From the NCBI GenBank assembly GCA_026705465.1, contig JAPPAP010000024.1:45895-109894 (forward strand): a stretch of DNA of 64,000 bases, in the 5' to 3' direction. A program made the translations under genes and the position numbers. Positions within the stretch are counted from its first letter, which is position 1, and every line of letters begins with the position of its first letter. The notes beneath the pieces were generated by a model that was given only the letters and a program-made list of their open reading frames with translations, did no database searches and was not told the DNA's origin. Shown here piece by piece: positions 63,676 to 64,000 of the stretch. Source of the DNA: a bacterium. Its GTDB lineage: Bacteria > Actinomycetota > Acidimicrobiia > Acidimicrobiales > Bin134.

Positions 63676-64000
63676 CCGACACGTCGCCCGCCGCGCAATG
63701 GCAGGTGGACCTCGAAGACTATTTGAGCGTGCTCGAAGTCTCGCCGTCCCGCTGCCAGGCTGTAGCTGGATCCTTGGGCGGCGATGTGGTCCTTATCGAC
63801 ACAGCTGACGGCTCGGCCGCGGCGTTGGGACGCCATGAAATGGGTGCTCTGAGCGCGGCGTGGTCTTCTAATGGGGACCGCTTCGCGGTCGGAGGCCAGG
63901 ACGGACATGTCCGCATCTACGACCACGCAGGGGCCCCATCGGGGGTCGTCGCTGGGTCTGAGTGGGCGACGGCGCTGGCCTGGTCGCCAGATGCCCCTCT
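63672..64000 (+). CDS. WD40-repeat beta-propeller protein (5' part)
   Basis: ATG 63672 overlaps the CobW stop; the frame is open to the window edge (about 109 codons) and so was not in the ORF track. Repeats look like WD40 blades: VLEVSPSRCQAVAGSLGGDVVLIDTADG, LSAAWSSNGDRFAVGGQDGHVRIYDHAG and TALAWSPDAP (each partly quoted). Translational coupling to the GTPase suggests partner or scaffold function. No signal peptide, so cytoplasmic. Confidence 0.85.
   Translation, partial: MTDTSPAAQWQVDLEDYLSVLEVSPSRCQAVAGSLGGDVVLIDTADGSAAALGRHEMGALSAAWSSNGDRFAVGGQDGHVRIYDHAGAPSGVVAGSEWATALAWSPDAP

Overview
The window is GC-rich DNA from an actinobacterium, probably an uncultured member of class Acidimicrobiia or a close relative. 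This rests on several things. The order pdtaR, polA, rpsA, uvrB, uvrA resembles that of Mycobacterium. There are actinobacterial-type RapZ and PolA (dead exonuclease domain), an F420-type LLM oxidoreductase, many acyl-CoA synthetase, P450 and Baeyer-Villiger genes, frequent GTG/TTG starts, and at least twelve genes with a TAnnnT -10 box directly before the start codon (leaderless-type promoters). The species assignment is inference.

Layout. (1) 1-5.0 kb: ANTAR response regulator, DNA polymerase I, ribosomal protein S1. (2) 5.2-11.5 kb: a secreted plant-type leucine-rich-repeat protein, then a leftward block of cell-wall amidase, His/Asp-rich membrane protein, sensor kinase and a response regulator with an in-frame TAG at its key receiver lysine. 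(3) 11.5-27.8 kb: uvrB, uvrA and uvrC with a lipoprotein, an old-yellow-enzyme fusion, VOC protein, acyl-CoA synthetase, Rieske oxygenase, nadA and rapZ. (4) 27.8-35.5 kb: a lipid/xenobiotic block (SDR, sulfotransferase, DUF1214 protein, LLM oxidoreductase, two AMP-forming ligases). (5) 35.5-43.3 kb: gap-pgk-tpiA and secG, interrupted by BVMO, P450 and M23 peptidase genes. (6) 43.3-47.3 kb: acyl-CoA dehydrogenase, a hydrolase with an in-frame TGA, VapBC, a YceI-like protein, tRNA-Leu(GAG). (7) 47.3-55.6 kb: an accessory island between two direct repeats, each carrying the 3' end of the YceI gene plus a complete tRNA-Leu. It holds a P450-cupin-monooxygenase operon, an RbsABC-type transporter with an inverted ATPase gene, an IS remnant, and truncated xanthine-dehydrogenase and AraC genes. 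(8) 55.9-64 kb: SnoaL-like protein, EamA transporter, a CMD/AhpD-family gene with TGA at the second position of its CxxC motif followed by a SECIS-like hairpin, SDR fragments, a second CaiC-like ligase, a haem-oxygenase-like metalloprotein, an epoxide hydrolase, and a CobW GTPase coupled to a WD40 protein.

How the genes work together: uvrA, uvrB, uvrC and polA supply most of bacterial nucleotide excision repair. gap, pgk and tpiA form the triose part of glycolysis. The accessory genes look like a broad capacity to activate acids as CoA esters and to oxidise hydrophobic substrates. The most notable observation is the candidate CxxU selenoprotein at 57704-58186, which is absent from the ORF track because the TGA splits it. 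The tRNA-Leu-flanked island is next: its right repeat carries mostly synonymous differences from the resident YceI gene, which points to a related donor strain.
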